This document shows positions 1 through 6,914 of a stretch of 8,967 bases of DNA, one piece after another. Each line of letters starts with the position of its first letter. The stretch's first letter is position 1. The position numbers and the translations under genes are program-made. The notes beneath the pieces were generated by a model. It made no database searches, was not told where the DNA came from, and worked only from the letters and a program-made list of their open reading frames with translations. The DNA is from Bacteroidota bacterium (GTDB lineage: Bacteria > Bacteroidota > Bacteroidia > Flavobacteriales > Flavobacteriaceae): positions 1 to 8,967 of the forward strand of contig SMXJ01000117.1 in NCBI GenBank assembly GCA_004356305.1, in the 5' to 3' direction.

Positions 1-1116
1 AAGAATTTCACCTAGTATTTTGGAAATCTGCCCGTTATAATTCACGATGTATAGCTCGCCGGTGATATCTTGCCCAAAGGAGGACCAGCTCCCCCCAAAC
101 GTACCTAGATTGGTGAAATTATCACTTGGGTCTACAGTAGCGATGAGTCCGGTTCCAAAATCACCACAAAAATAATACCCGGCAATATCTGAATAAACAG
201 AACCCCTGTAAACGTATCCGCCGGTGATGGAAAATCCGGTGGGGTGCGGGTATTCTGCGATCGGGAAGGTGAGTTCACTTGGATTTGGGCAGCCATTTGC
301 ATTAAATGGTAGCGATCCTTCGTAGCATCGCCAGCCGTAGTTGAGTCCGGCTTCGGTACCTCCGGCTTTATTGATTTCTTCTATGGCATTTTGGCCCACA
401 TCGGCAATCCAAAGATCTCCATTATCATTGTCAAAAGAGAATTTCCATGGGTTTCGCAATCCGTACGCCCATATTTCCTCGGCGTTGGGAGGGTCTCCAG
501 CGAAGGGGTTATCTACTGGGATTCCATAATTGTTACCTCCTCCCGGGTTGTCCACATCAATACGCAACAATTTTCCGAGTAAGATCTCGGTGTTTTGTGC
601 TCTGTTTCCAGGGTCACCACCACTACCGCCATCTCCTGCCGAAATATATAAGAAACCATCATCCGGTCCAAAATTAATACTACCACCATTATGATTTGAG
701 AAGGGTTGATTGTAAGCAATGATGGGGAATTCTGAATTGGGATCGGCCACATCCGGATCTCCAGCGCTCACCGAAAATCTGGAAACCTCTGTGTCACCGC
801 TGTTATCGGTATAATTCACATAAAAATATCCGTTAGCGGCGTAATTCGGATGAAATGCCAGACCTAATAATCCTTGTTCGCTACCGCCCGATACCAAACT
901 GGAAATATCTAGAAAAGGTGTTGCGTTGGTGGTTCCGTCTGCGTTCAAGATTTTAATAAGTCCGCCTTGTTCGACTACAAACAGGCGGGCGTCACCCGCA
1001 TTTTTAAGATCAACCGGAAAGGAAAAGCCGGTTGCAAAAGACTCAAGCGTAATATTCTGTGAAAATAATGTAGCGCCAAATAGCACTATAAACAGCGTGG
1101 AGAAATATTTTTTCAT
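1..1116 (-). CDS. Secreted PQQ-dependent glucose/sorbosone dehydrogenase family protein (C-terminus beyond window)
   Basis: Reading the minus strand from the ATG at 1116-1114 gives 372 codons without a stop up to the window edge, so the C-terminus is missing. Residues 1-20 form a signal peptide (MKK, then a hydrophobic stretch ending FSQ), so the protein is exported. The body is a six-bladed beta-propeller of the soluble glucose/aldose sugar dehydrogenase type. Visible family motifs are EQGLLGLAFHP (80-90), SNHNGGSINFGPDDG (140-154) with the likely catalytic base His142, ISAGDGG (158-164), and GLRNPW (219-224) whose Arg-Asn normally contacts PQQ. Cys264, Cys276 and Cys317 could form a disulfide. 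Family members oxidise sugar aldehydes or aldoses using PQQ and calcium; the substrate here cannot be read from sequence. The propeller looks nearly complete at the edge (GELYIVNYNGQISKI), so the unseen part may be a short tail or a type IX secretion sorting domain, which is inference. It is separated from the phosphatase gene by a hairpin and is probably transcribed alone. Confidence 0.92.
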   Translation of the reverse strand, partial: MKKYFSTLFIVLFGATLFSQNITLESFATGFSFPVDLKNAGDARLFVVEQGGLIKILNADGTTNATPFLDISSLVSGGSEQGLLGLAFHPNYAANGYFYVNYTDNSGDTEVSRFSVSAGDPDVADPNSEFPIIAYNQPFSNHNGGSINFGPDDGFLYISAGDGGSGGDPGNRAQNTEILLGKLLRIDVDNPGGGNNYGIPVDNPFAGDPPNAEEIWAYGLRNPWKFSFDNDNGDLWIADVGQNAIEEINKAGGTEAGLNYGWRCYEGSLPFNANGCPNPSELTFPIAEYPHPTGFSITGGYVYRGSVYSDIAGYYFCGDFGTGLIATVDPSDNFTNLGTFGGSWSSFGQDITGELYIVNYNGQISKILGEIL

Positions 1117-1146
1117 AATCCAAGATTTTTACTAATGTAATGAAAA

Positions 1147-1163
1147 GCCTTTAAAATAAAGGT
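1147..1163 (-). terminator. Candidate terminator hairpin after the phosphatase gene
   Basis: Directly after the phosphatase stop codon (TAA, 1165-1163) the minus strand reads CCTTTA-TTT-TAAAGG (1162-1148), a perfect 6-bp stem with a 3-base loop, followed by CTTTTC. The stem is AT-rich and the T-tract is short and interrupted, so termination may be weak. It also lies 31 bases upstream of the dehydrogenase start, so an operator role for that gene is possible. Confidence 0.4.
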
Positions 1164-1615
1164 TAAAGACGGCTCACAATTTTCTCACAGGCCTGATCTA
1201 ACATTTGATAGACATTTTCAAAGCCATGATCTCCACCGTAATAAGGGTCGGGGACATCTACGTTTTCTCCCGGGAAAATTTCGTCCAAAATAAGCCGAAC
1301 TTTTTGTTTTTCTGAATCGTTCTTGGCCATCCGGATAACATCGCGATAATTCGAATTATCCATAACAAAAATATAATCGTAGGTTTCAAAATCATAAGCT
1401 GAAAACTTCTTGCCTCGCTGATCGGTTATATCTAATCCATGCTTTTTTGCAATGTCAATACTCCGGGAATCGGGTAATTCACCAATATGCCATCCACCCG
1501 TACCGGCCGAATCCACCTGTACCTTATCCGGGTCAATTTTTGCTTTTAAGATCCCTTCAGCCAGAGGAGATCGACAAATATTACCGAGGCATACCATTAA
1601 GATTTTTATTTTCAA
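1163..1615 (-). CDS. Low-molecular-weight protein tyrosine phosphatase
   Basis: This 150-residue protein has the usual size of the family. The P-loop C9-LGNIC-R15-S16 matches the C(X)5R(S/T) signature, with Cys9 as nucleophile and Arg15 binding phosphate. The general acid is Asp123 in the VPDPYYGG stretch (121-128), next to the two conserved tyrosines. The enzyme is cytoplasmic and removes phosphate from tyrosine (or small aryl phosphates) through a cysteinyl-phosphate intermediate. The start is TTG at 1615-1613. An in-frame TGA lies eight codons upstream with no ATG or GTG between, and the first internal ATG (residue 7) would remove the first beta-strand just before the P-loop. The gene lies 63 bases downstream of dnaA on the same strand, but a strong hairpin separates them, so it probably has its own promoter, which I could not identify. 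Physiological targets are unknown; no tyrosine kinase gene is nearby. Confidence 0.93.
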   Translation of the reverse strand: MKIKILMVCLGNICRSPLAEGILKAKIDPDKVQVDSAGTGGWHIGELPDSRSIDIAKKHGLDITDQRGKKFSAYDFETYDYIFVMDNSNYRDVIRMAKNDSEKQKVRLILDEIFPGENVDVPDPYYGGDHGFENVYQMLDQACEKIVSRL

Positions 1616-1649
1616 CCTTTTGTTTTTTGCAATAATTCAGAAAAGATAT

Positions 1650-1674
1650 AAAAAAATCCTGCAAGTCGCAGGAT
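1650..1674 (-). terminator. Rho-independent terminator of dnaA
   Basis: On the minus strand, ATCCTGC-GACTT-GCAGGAT (1674-1656) is a perfect 7-bp stem with a 5-base loop, and a run of seven T ends the element at 1650. It begins four bases past the dnaA stop codon (1681-1679). Position, stem and U-tract agree well with an intrinsic terminator. The plus-strand reading has no T-tract, so it should work in one direction only. Confidence 0.8.
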
Positions 1675-1678
1675 GATC

Positions 1679-3106
1679 TTATAAGGTCAATTTCTTGTTG
1701 AGGTCTTCGACGTACTTACGGAATTGTTTATCGGTACTCGATAGGTTGTCCACGGTTTTACAAGCATGTAATACGGTAGCATGATCTCGCTGTCCTATTT
1801 GTGATCCTATCGAAGCCAATGAAGCTTTGGTGAACTTCTTGGCAAAGAACATCGCCAATTGTCTCGCTTGAACGATATGACGCTTTCGGGTTTTCGACTG
1901 TAGTGTTTCCACATCCATCTGGAAATATTCACTCACTACCTTTTGAATGTAGTCTATAGAAACTTCACGCTTGGTATGTTTCACGTAATTATCTACGATC
2001 TTTTTGGCGAGATCGATGGTAATTTCACGTTTGTTAAAGGAAGAATGTGCGATCAAAGAAATGATAGCTCCTTCCAATTCACGAATATTCGTTTTGATGT
2101 TATTGGCCAAAAACTCTACAATATCTTCGGGCATTTCAACACCGTCTCTGTATAATTTGTTCTTTATAATGGCAACACGAGTATCGTAATCCGGATGATT
2201 TAACTCGGCAGAGAGTCCCCATTTAAAACGGGATAGCAAACGCTGCTCAATATCTATCATGTCTACCGGTGCTTTATCGCTGGTCAAGATAACCTGCTTT
2301 CCATTTTGATGGAGATGATTGAATATGTGGAAGAATACATCTTGCGTACCTGCTTTTCCCGAAAGTAATTGAATATCATCCACGATCAACACATCTATGA
2401 TCTGGTAAAAATGAATAAAATCGTTGCGATTGTTCTTTTTTACACTTTCGATATATTGTTGTGTAAATTTTTCCGCCGAAATATAAAGAACCGTTTTTTC
2501 GGGATATTTTTCTTTGATGTCAACACCAATGGCGTGGGCCAAATGCGTCTTTCCTAAACCAACGGCGCCGAAGATCAATAATGGATTGAAAGATGTTCCA
2601 CCCGGTTTGTTGGCCACTGCCAGTCCGGCTGAACGTGCGAGTCTATTGGAATCACCTTCCAGAAAATTATCAAAACTATAACTCGGATTGAGTTGAGATT
2701 CTATTTTTACATTGCGAATACCGGGGATCACAAATGGATTTTTAAGCTCCGGGCTCATGTTCTTTACAGGAACGTCCACTTCTTGAGATTTCAACTGACT
2801 TCTGTTTGCACTTGGTATCTTTTCGGTAAAAGGTTGTTTGTTACCGTATGTATTTTCCATTCTAATTATGTACACCAATTTTGCCGTATCACCTAATTCT
2901 TTGGTCAGGGCAACTTTCAATAATTTAACGTAGTGTTCTTCCAACCACTCATAAAAAAACTTACTCGGGACTTGAATGCTCAGTGCGTTATCGGCTAACT
3001 TGGCTGCTTTAATAGGTTCGAACCAAGTTTTGTACGCCTGTGTTGAGATATTATCTTCAATGAAAGACAAACAATTGCTCCAAACCGATTCGGCAGTTTT
3101 AGTCAT
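1679..3106 (-). CDS. dnaA: Chromosomal replication initiator protein DnaA
   Basis: This 475-residue protein is full length for Bacteroidota DnaA, with all four domains. Residues 1-85 form domain I (DnaB and self interaction) and about 86-135 a variable linker. The AAA+ ATPase follows: Walker A GAVGLGKT at 180-187, Walker B VLIVDD at 239-244, sensor 1 ILTSD at 273-277, arginine finger Arg293 in RLLSRFKWG, and sensor 2 NIRELEGA at 340-347. Domain IV (about 380-475) carries the DNA-binding signature GQRDHATVLHACKTV at 438-452. ATP-bound DnaA multimerises on DnaA boxes at oriC and melts the origin; it also acts as a transcription factor. The start is ATG at 3106-3104 and the open frame matches the family N-terminus. 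The gene is monocistronic, with a divergent thioesterase upstream and a terminator right after its stop. No cluster of DnaA boxes is visible here, so oriC is probably elsewhere. Confidence 0.98.
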   Translation of the reverse strand: MTKTAESVWSNCLSFIEDNISTQAYKTWFEPIKAAKLADNALSIQVPSKFFYEWLEEHYVKLLKVALTKELGDTAKLVYIIRMENTYGNKQPFTEKIPSANRSQLKSQEVDVPVKNMSPELKNPFVIPGIRNVKIESQLNPSYSFDNFLEGDSNRLARSAGLAVANKPGGTSFNPLLIFGAVGLGKTHLAHAIGVDIKEKYPEKTVLYISAEKFTQQYIESVKKNNRNDFIHFYQIIDVLIVDDIQLLSGKAGTQDVFFHIFNHLHQNGKQVILTSDKAPVDMIDIEQRLLSRFKWGLSAELNHPDYDTRVAIIKNKLYRDGVEMPEDIVEFLANNIKTNIRELEGAIISLIAHSSFNKREITIDLAKKIVDNYVKHTKREVSIDYIQKVVSEYFQMDVETLQSKTRKRHIVQARQLAMFFAKKFTKASLASIGSQIGQRDHATVLHACKTVDNLSSTDKQFRKYVEDLNKKLTL

Positions 3107-3152
3107 AGTGATAGTTAGAAGTTTTGTTAGTTAAATTACAGTGTTAAAAAAG

Positions 3153-3172
3153 AGAGAATATAGATGTTCTCT
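3153..3172. repeat. Inverted repeat in the dnaA 5' region
   Basis: AGAGAA (3153-3158) and TTCTCT (3167-3172) form a perfect 6-bp inverted repeat with an 8-base spacer, centred about 55 bases upstream of the dnaA start codon. Read on the minus strand it would lie in or near the dnaA leader. On that strand the right arm is followed by CTTTTTTAAC, so an RNA hairpin plus T-run resembling an attenuator could form. It may equally be a protein-binding site or chance. Confidence 0.35.
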
Positions 3173-3273
3173 AACGATTCCTTAACAATGCAAATATGTG
3201 AACAAATAAATGAAAAAAAAAATGGATAGGGTATTGATTTTCTAGTTTTTTTTTCGCATACTGCAATTGTTCC

Positions 3274-3300
3274 GAACTTATTAAAAAGTTCCCCTTTTTT
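3274..3300 (+). repeat. Hairpin followed by a T-run in the thioesterase upstream region
   Basis: GAACTT (3274-3279) and AAGTTC (3286-3291) form a 6-bp inverted repeat with a 6-base loop, followed by CCC and six T (3295-3300). It lies 14-40 bases before the GTG start of the plus-strand thioesterase gene. It looks like a weak intrinsic terminator, but no gene upstream is read on the plus strand. It could be a leader hairpin, an operator or a chance AT-rich structure. Confidence 0.3.
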
Positions 3301-3313
3301 ATCCCATTAATTT

Positions 3314-3709
3314 GTGAAAAAAAATACTATCAAATTCAGAGTTCGTTATAGCGAAACAGATCAAATGGGTGTGGTTTATTACGGAAATTACGCACAATAT
3401 TTAGAACAAGGAAGAACCGAATGGCTGCGTGAACTGGGCTTTTCTTACAAATGGATGGAAGAAAATAACATCGTACTTCCCGTTACAAATTTGAATATCG
3501 ATTTTAAACTTCCGGCACGATATGACGACATAATTTCCGTTACGACTACCTTAAAGAATCTTCCTACATTTAAAATTGAGTTCGATTATCAAATTCACAA
3601 TGAAAAGGATGATCTTTTAGTAACTGCCTCAACTACATTGGTTTTCATTGATGCAACGACGAATAAATTGTCAAGAGCACCGGATTATCTCCTGAAGAAA
3701 CTCTCCTGA
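3314..3709 (+). CDS. YbgC/4HBT-family acyl-CoA thioesterase
   Basis: This 131-residue protein is a single hotdog-fold domain of normal length. The active-site signature is RYSETDQMGVVYYGNYAQYLEQGRTEW (11-37), where Asp16 is the catalytic residue and the VVYYGNY segment forms the start of the long helix region. Family members hydrolyse short-chain or aromatic acyl-CoA thioesters in the cytoplasm; the exact substrate is unknown, and a link to the Tol-Pal system as in proteobacteria cannot be assumed. The start is GTG at 3314-3316: the codon two positions upstream is an in-frame TAA (3308-3310) and no ATG lies near, so the choice is secure. There is no Shine-Dalgarno sequence. The gene is divergent from dnaA and convergent with the YigZ gene, so it is probably monocistronic. 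Confidence 0.92.
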   Translation: MKKNTIKFRVRYSETDQMGVVYYGNYAQYLEQGRTEWLRELGFSYKWMEENNIVLPVTNLNIDFKLPARYDDIISVTTTLKNLPTFKIEFDYQIHNEKDDLLVTASTTLVFIDATTNKLSRAPDYLLKKLS

Positions 3710-3804
3710 TTCCTAAAAGTAAATCCATAATTTCGACCTTGTATTTTTCTGATTTCTCTATTGATGATTTTAGGTTTGATCTTGGAATTACCAATTTCTT
3801 AATG

Positions 3805-4416
3805 CTATAATTTTTTAATGTTCACCTTATAGATATTCTCAAAAACTTGATAAATTCTTTCCGAATTATTTTTTCGTATTGAAATAGTTATCTCACAATC
3901 CATTTCCATTTTTTGATGTTTTATGGTTAGATCTTCATCCTTTATAATGCGCATTACAGTATTCATTTCCGGATAATCAAACCTCAAAAGAAAATCATCA
4001 TCTATGGTTCTTTCTACAATCATAGATGCTTCCAAAGCAAATTGAGCAGCAGTTTTATAGGCTTGTATCAAACCTCCCACTCCCAATTTTGTTCCGCCAA
4101 AGTAGCGCACTACCACCACCAATATACGGGTTACATCAAAGGATTGTAGTTGACCGTAAATGGGCATACCTGCACTGTTAGAGGGCTCTCCGTCATCATT
4201 AGCGCGGTATTTTTCGTATTGTTCGCCAAGTTGCCAGGCATAGCACCAATGGCGTGCGTTGTGGTGTTGTTTTTTTAGCTGTCTTAAGTGTTCCTTGATT
4301 TCTTCTTCGGAAGTGACCGGAAAGGCATACCCGATGAATTTGCTGCCACGGTCCTTGAATAGAACTTCCGGGGACGGCTTCGCAATGGTCTTAAAGGTAT
4401 CTTTTTGAACAGTCAT
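3805..4416 (-). CDS. yigZ: YigZ/IMPACT family protein (UPF0029)
   Basis: This 203-residue protein matches the family length. The N-terminal Impact domain (about 15-125) has the diagnostic stretches KDRGSKFIGYAFPV (21-34), ARHWCYAW (54-61), DDGEPSNSAGMP (74-85) and VVRYFGGTKLGVGGLIQAY (102-120). The rest (about 138-203) fits the ferredoxin-like DUF1949 domain. The biochemical function of bacterial YigZ is not settled; eukaryotic IMPACT is a translational regulator that binds GCN1, and the fold suggests nucleic-acid or ribosome contacts. The reading frame stays open 20 codons further upstream, but that extension lies inside the transporter gene. The ATG at 4416-4414 shares one base with the transporter's stop codon (TAATG), which indicates translational coupling and fixes the start. 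It is the last gene of the ribD operon. The 95 bases to the convergent thioesterase hold no convincing terminator. Confidence 0.93.
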   Translation of the reverse strand: MTVQKDTFKTIAKPSPEVLFKDRGSKFIGYAFPVTSEEEIKEHLRQLKKQHHNARHWCYAWQLGEQYEKYRANDDGEPSNSAGMPIYGQLQSFDVTRILVVVVRYFGGTKLGVGGLIQAYKTAAQFALEASMIVERTIDDDFLLRFDYPEMNTVMRIIKDEDLTIKHQKMEMDCEITISIRKNNSERIYQVFENIYKVNIKKL

Positions 4417-5288
4417 TATATTCCGGCTAAGGCGACAAAAAATATGCTTAGAATGGCAAGGATGATTCCCAACCAATTCTTAGGAAGCAGTTTTTCTTTG
4501 AATATCAGTATCCCTGCAAAGGTTGAGATCAACACCACACCAACATTATTCACCGTAAAGATCCCGGAGCTTTCCAGGATTCCACTACGGAGCGCCTTTA
4601 CTAAAAAATAGATCGAAAAATAATTAGGAACCCCCAAAAGAATTCCTCCTAGTATATTTTTCAACTGAAATCTGAATTTCCCATTGATTATCTGAAATAC
4701 CAATACCGTTATCCCTACACCGGCAGCACTGGCGAAAATTGTCGCTGAAAATAAAGGCACATCGTTTTCGGCAACAAAAGATTCTTCAAGAAATTTAATA
4801 CTTGTATCGATGATCCCGCTTCCTAAAAATACCAATAAGGGTAGGACCATATTATTCTTTGGTGCCGCAAGTCCTTTTGGCGTCTTCACCGATGCGAGAT
4901 AAACGGCCACCAGGGCGAGTACGATCCCTAATCCATTAAAAATACCCAGCTGCTCCTTGTAATAGAGCAAACTAAAGACGATAGGAATGACCAAGCTCAT
5001 TTTGGTAGCGACAGATACAACGGATAATCCACTACGCTGTGTAGTCAAAGCCATTAAGTTAAAAACAATTATGAACAATACTCCCAACCCCAAAGTGTAG
5101 TAAAACCACGAGAATTTCGGGATCTCTGAAGCGATGATAATACCGTCGAAGGCGATCAAGCCGCTAAGACAGGCAACTATATAATTGACGACTATTGCGT
5201 GAAGGGTATTGACCTTATATCGGCTGAAAAGCTTAAAGATCACAAAGATCATCGTGGCCGACAATATGCTGAACAGCAAATAGATCAA
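4416..5288 (-). CDS. EamA/DMT-superfamily inner-membrane transporter
   Basis: This 290-residue protein is strongly hydrophobic, with about ten membrane segments, roughly 1-21, 28-49, 60-80, 86-109, 113-134, 147-165, 178-200, 209-230, 241-263 and 268-290. It shows the two-repeat layout of EamA proteins. Each half ends with the usual short charged turn after its fourth helix: YYKEQL at 109-114 and FKEKLLP at 263-269. DMT members move small metabolites (amino acids, nucleobases, vitamins), usually by proton exchange or facilitated transport; the substrate is not readable here. The start is TTG at 5288-5286, which overlaps the ribD stop as TTGA. An in-frame TAA lies five codons upstream, and the next Met (residue 13) would cut the first helix. 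Coupling to ribD makes a riboflavin or precursor substrate conceivable, since the RibN riboflavin importer of rhizobia is also an EamA protein. That is association only. Confidence 0.88.
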   Translation of the reverse strand: MIYLLFSILSATMIFVIFKLFSRYKVNTLHAIVVNYIVACLSGLIAFDGIIIASEIPKFSWFYYTLGLGVLFIIVFNLMALTTQRSGLSVVSVATKMSLVIPIVFSLLYYKEQLGIFNGLGIVLALVAVYLASVKTPKGLAAPKNNMVLPLLVFLGSGIIDTSIKFLEESFVAENDVPLFSATIFASAAGVGITVLVFQIINGKFRFQLKNILGGILLGVPNYFSIYFLVKALRSGILESSGIFTVNNVGVVLISTFAGILIFKEKLLPKNWLGIILAILSIFFVALAGI

Positions 5289-6328
5289 AGGCTTGGGTTT
5301 TTATAGTGTTGTAAAATGTCGGTGGCGATTTTTTCTTCTGAAACTAATGTGCCTGTAAATTTTGGTGCTTTTACACCTGCATCAAAGGTAGTATTTCCGA
5401 TAAAAACAAAAGCCTCATCCCAATAAGATGTCTCGATAAAAGTCCGTAACATTTGTGCACCACCTTCCACGATCATACTTTGAATAGCATGCCTGTACGC
5501 AATTTCACAAATTTGCTGCGCCACTTTTTCTGAAAAATCTATGGGTTCAAAAATCAGATCAGTTTCATTGTCCGAATTCTTTTCGGTAATAAATATGGTT
5601 TTCATCTTACCATCATAGACTGCAGCATCCTTGGGTATTCTTAAATTCCTATCCAGGATTATGCGAGTAGGGGAGCTGCCTTTCCAATATCGAGTTGTCA
5701 AGCTCGGATTATCAGCAATTACGGTATTGGTGCCTACTAAAATAGCTTGCTCCCCGGCCCGCATTTTATGAACGATCTGCCGGGAATGGGGTGACGTGAT
5801 CCAAACAGGACCTTGTTGTTCGCGTTCCAGGGGTGCGATAAAACCGTCCTCCGTTTGTGCCCATTTCAAGAAAATATAAGGACGTTTTTTGAGATGAAAT
5901 GTAAAAAATCGTTTGTTGAGATCGTCACATTCTTTTTGGCTTACTCCTGTCGTAACATCACAGCCCGCATCCTTTAATCTTTGAACCCCTTGTCCGGAAA
6001 CTTCCGGATTAGGGTCGATACTCCCAATTATGACTTTCTTTATGCTCCTATCGATGATCAAATCAGCGCAGGGAGGAGTTTTACCAAAATGGTTACACGG
6101 CTCCAAACTAACATAGACGGTAGCTTTCTTGAGCAGCGAAACATCGCTTACTCCTTCAATCGCATTTACTTCTGCGTGGGCCTGACCTGCTTTGTGATGC
6201 CAGCCTTCACCGATAATTTTATCGTCGTGAACGATCACACATCCTACCAGTGGATTAGGGTAAGTGGTACCCAGTCCATTTTTGGCCAATTGGATGCAGC
6301 GATGCATGTATTTTTCGTGTATATTCAC
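5285..6328 (-). CDS. ribD: Bifunctional riboflavin biosynthesis protein RibD (deaminase/reductase)
   Basis: This 347-residue protein catalyses the second and third steps of riboflavin synthesis from GTP: deamination of the diaminopyrimidine intermediate, then NADPH-dependent reduction of the ribosyl side chain. The cytidine-deaminase-like domain (1-145) has the zinc site HAEVNAI (His51, catalytic Glu53) and EPCNHFGKTPPC (Cys78 and Cys87). The reductase domain (about 150-347) shows KWAQTEDGFIA (155-165), GTNTVIADNPSLTTR (199-213) and the dinucleotide-binding MIVEGGAQML (285-294). I chose the GTG at 6328-6326 because the protein then starts MNIHEKYM, as I recall for flavobacterial RibD; a TTG three codons upstream (6337) is the alternative and gives 350 residues. 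The gene heads a coupled operon with the EamA transporter and YigZ. No ribE, ribA or ribH lies nearby, so the pathway genes are scattered. The 89-base leader region is too short for an FMN riboswitch. Confidence 0.96.
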   Translation of the reverse strand: MNIHEKYMHRCIQLAKNGLGTTYPNPLVGCVIVHDDKIIGEGWHHKAGQAHAEVNAIEGVSDVSLLKKATVYVSLEPCNHFGKTPPCADLIIDRSIKKVIIGSIDPNPEVSGQGVQRLKDAGCDVTTGVSQKECDDLNKRFFTFHLKKRPYIFLKWAQTEDGFIAPLEREQQGPVWITSPHSRQIVHKMRAGEQAILVGTNTVIADNPSLTTRYWKGSSPTRIILDRNLRIPKDAAVYDGKMKTIFITEKNSDNETDLIFEPIDFSEKVAQQICEIAYRHAIQSMIVEGGAQMLRTFIETSYWDEAFVFIGNTTFDAGVKAPKFTGTLVSEEKIATDILQHYKNPSL

Positions 6329-6356
6329 TTCGTTCAATTACAAAAATTTGATTATT

Positions 6357-6364
6357 TATTTTTG
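6357..6364 (+). promoter_or_regulatory. Candidate -7 promoter box for the GNAT-prmC-LOG operon
   Basis: TATTTTTG matches the Bacteroidota -7 consensus TAnnTTTG exactly and lies 62 bases before the GNAT start codon. No TTG is found at the expected distance for the -33 element (the nearest is TTC), so support is partial in such AT-rich DNA. Confidence 0.38.
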
Positions 6365-6403
6365 TGGAAGGAAAGATCGGTTTTTAATTTTCGTTTCACA
6401 TTT

Positions 6404-6411
6404 CAAAAATA
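6404..6411 (-). promoter_or_regulatory. Candidate -7 promoter box for the ribD operon
   Basis: The minus strand reads TATTTTTG here, an exact match to TAnnTTTG, about 75 bases upstream of the ribD start. No clear -33 TTG is present. With the plus-strand box at 6357-6364, the two predicted promoters face each other, so the two transcripts would overlap over roughly 25 bases at their 5' ends. Confidence 0.38.
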
Positions 6412-6426
6412 CGATGAAAACCTAAG

Positions 6427-6912
6427 ATGACCGAACCCATTATCCGTCCGATTAAAAAAAAGGACAATAAACAAATTGCCCTGGTAATTCGCGCTGTGTT
6501 ATTCGAATTGGGAGTACCCAGGGTTGGAACCGTATATGAAGATGCAGGTTTGGAACGTATGTTCGAGACCTTTCAGGTGGAACGGGCCCGATATTTTGTG
6601 GTTGCCGAAAATGATAAGATCGTAGGTGGGGGAGGTATAGCTCATTTGGAAAATTATGATGACAACGTGTGTGAGCTTCAAAAGATGTACTTTCTTCCCG
6701 TAGCCAGAAGAAGAGGAATTGGAACTTCAATGATCGATCAATGCTTGCAGACCGCGAGGGAATTCGGCTATGAACGGTGTTATTTGGAGACTATGCCTTA
6801 TATGAAAGCCGCTCAAAATTTATATCGCAAATATGGGTTCGAATCACTCCAGGGATCCATGGGTGATACGGGTCATTTTGCATGTGGGGTGTACATGATT
6901 AAAGACTTGTAA
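6427..6912 (+). CDS. GNAT-family N-acetyltransferase
   Basis: This 161-residue protein is a single GNAT domain. Strands with the central acceptor region are seen at 56-73 (YFVVAENDKIVGGGGIA) and 83-92 (ELQKMYFLPV). The acetyl-CoA pyrophosphate-binding motif A follows as ARRRGIGTSMIDQCL (93-107), then a helix, CYLETM (118-123) and the C-terminal NLYRKYGFE (131-139). The enzyme transfers an acetyl group from acetyl-CoA to an amine; the acceptor cannot be told from sequence. The start is the ATG at 6427-6429, which matches the family N-terminus (IIRPIKKKD). It leads an operon, with only two bases between its stop and the prmC start. Co-transcription with prmC raises the idea of a role in modifying a translation component, but this is inference, and small-molecule or antibiotic acetylation cannot be excluded. 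Confidence 0.9.
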   Translation: MTEPIIRPIKKKDNKQIALVIRAVLFELGVPRVGTVYEDAGLERMFETFQVERARYFVVAENDKIVGGGGIAHLENYDDNVCELQKMYFLPVARRRGIGTSMIDQCLQTAREFGYERCYLETMPYMKAAQNLYRKYGFESLQGSMGDTGHFACGVYMIKDL

Positions 6913-6914
6913 AT

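Noticed and set aside
341..1135. Several open frames of 60-80 codons on the plus strand and other minus frames across 341-1135
   Set aside because: They overlap the continuous 372-codon dehydrogenase frame, have low-complexity or implausible sequence and match no family. They are shadow frames.
3191..3198. dnaA promoter at CATATTTG on the minus strand
   Set aside because: It differs from TAnnTTTG by one base and no TTG lies at the -33 spacing. In such AT-rich DNA this is too weak to list.
3107..3313. Possible oriC beside dnaA
   Set aside because: Only one loose DnaA-box-like site (TTGTTCACA on the minus strand, 3205-3197) is present, and a lone TTGTCCACA at 548-556 lies inside a coding region. 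There is no cluster of boxes, so an origin cannot be claimed.
3710..3804. Bidirectional terminator between the thioesterase and yigZ
   Set aside because: CCTAAAA (3712-3718) and TTTTAGG (3768-3774) are complementary but about 50 bases apart, and TTGG/CCAA near 3782-3794 is only four pairs. Neither makes a convincing terminator.
4417..4476. Longer YigZ protein starting upstream at 4476
   Set aside because: The extra 20 residues lie inside the transporter coding region and do not resemble the family N-terminus. The TAATG overlap gives a better start at 4416.
6338..6426. FMN riboswitch before ribD
   Set aside because: The spacer is 89 bases of AT-rich sequence without the conserved G-rich helices of the element, and is too short to hold it.
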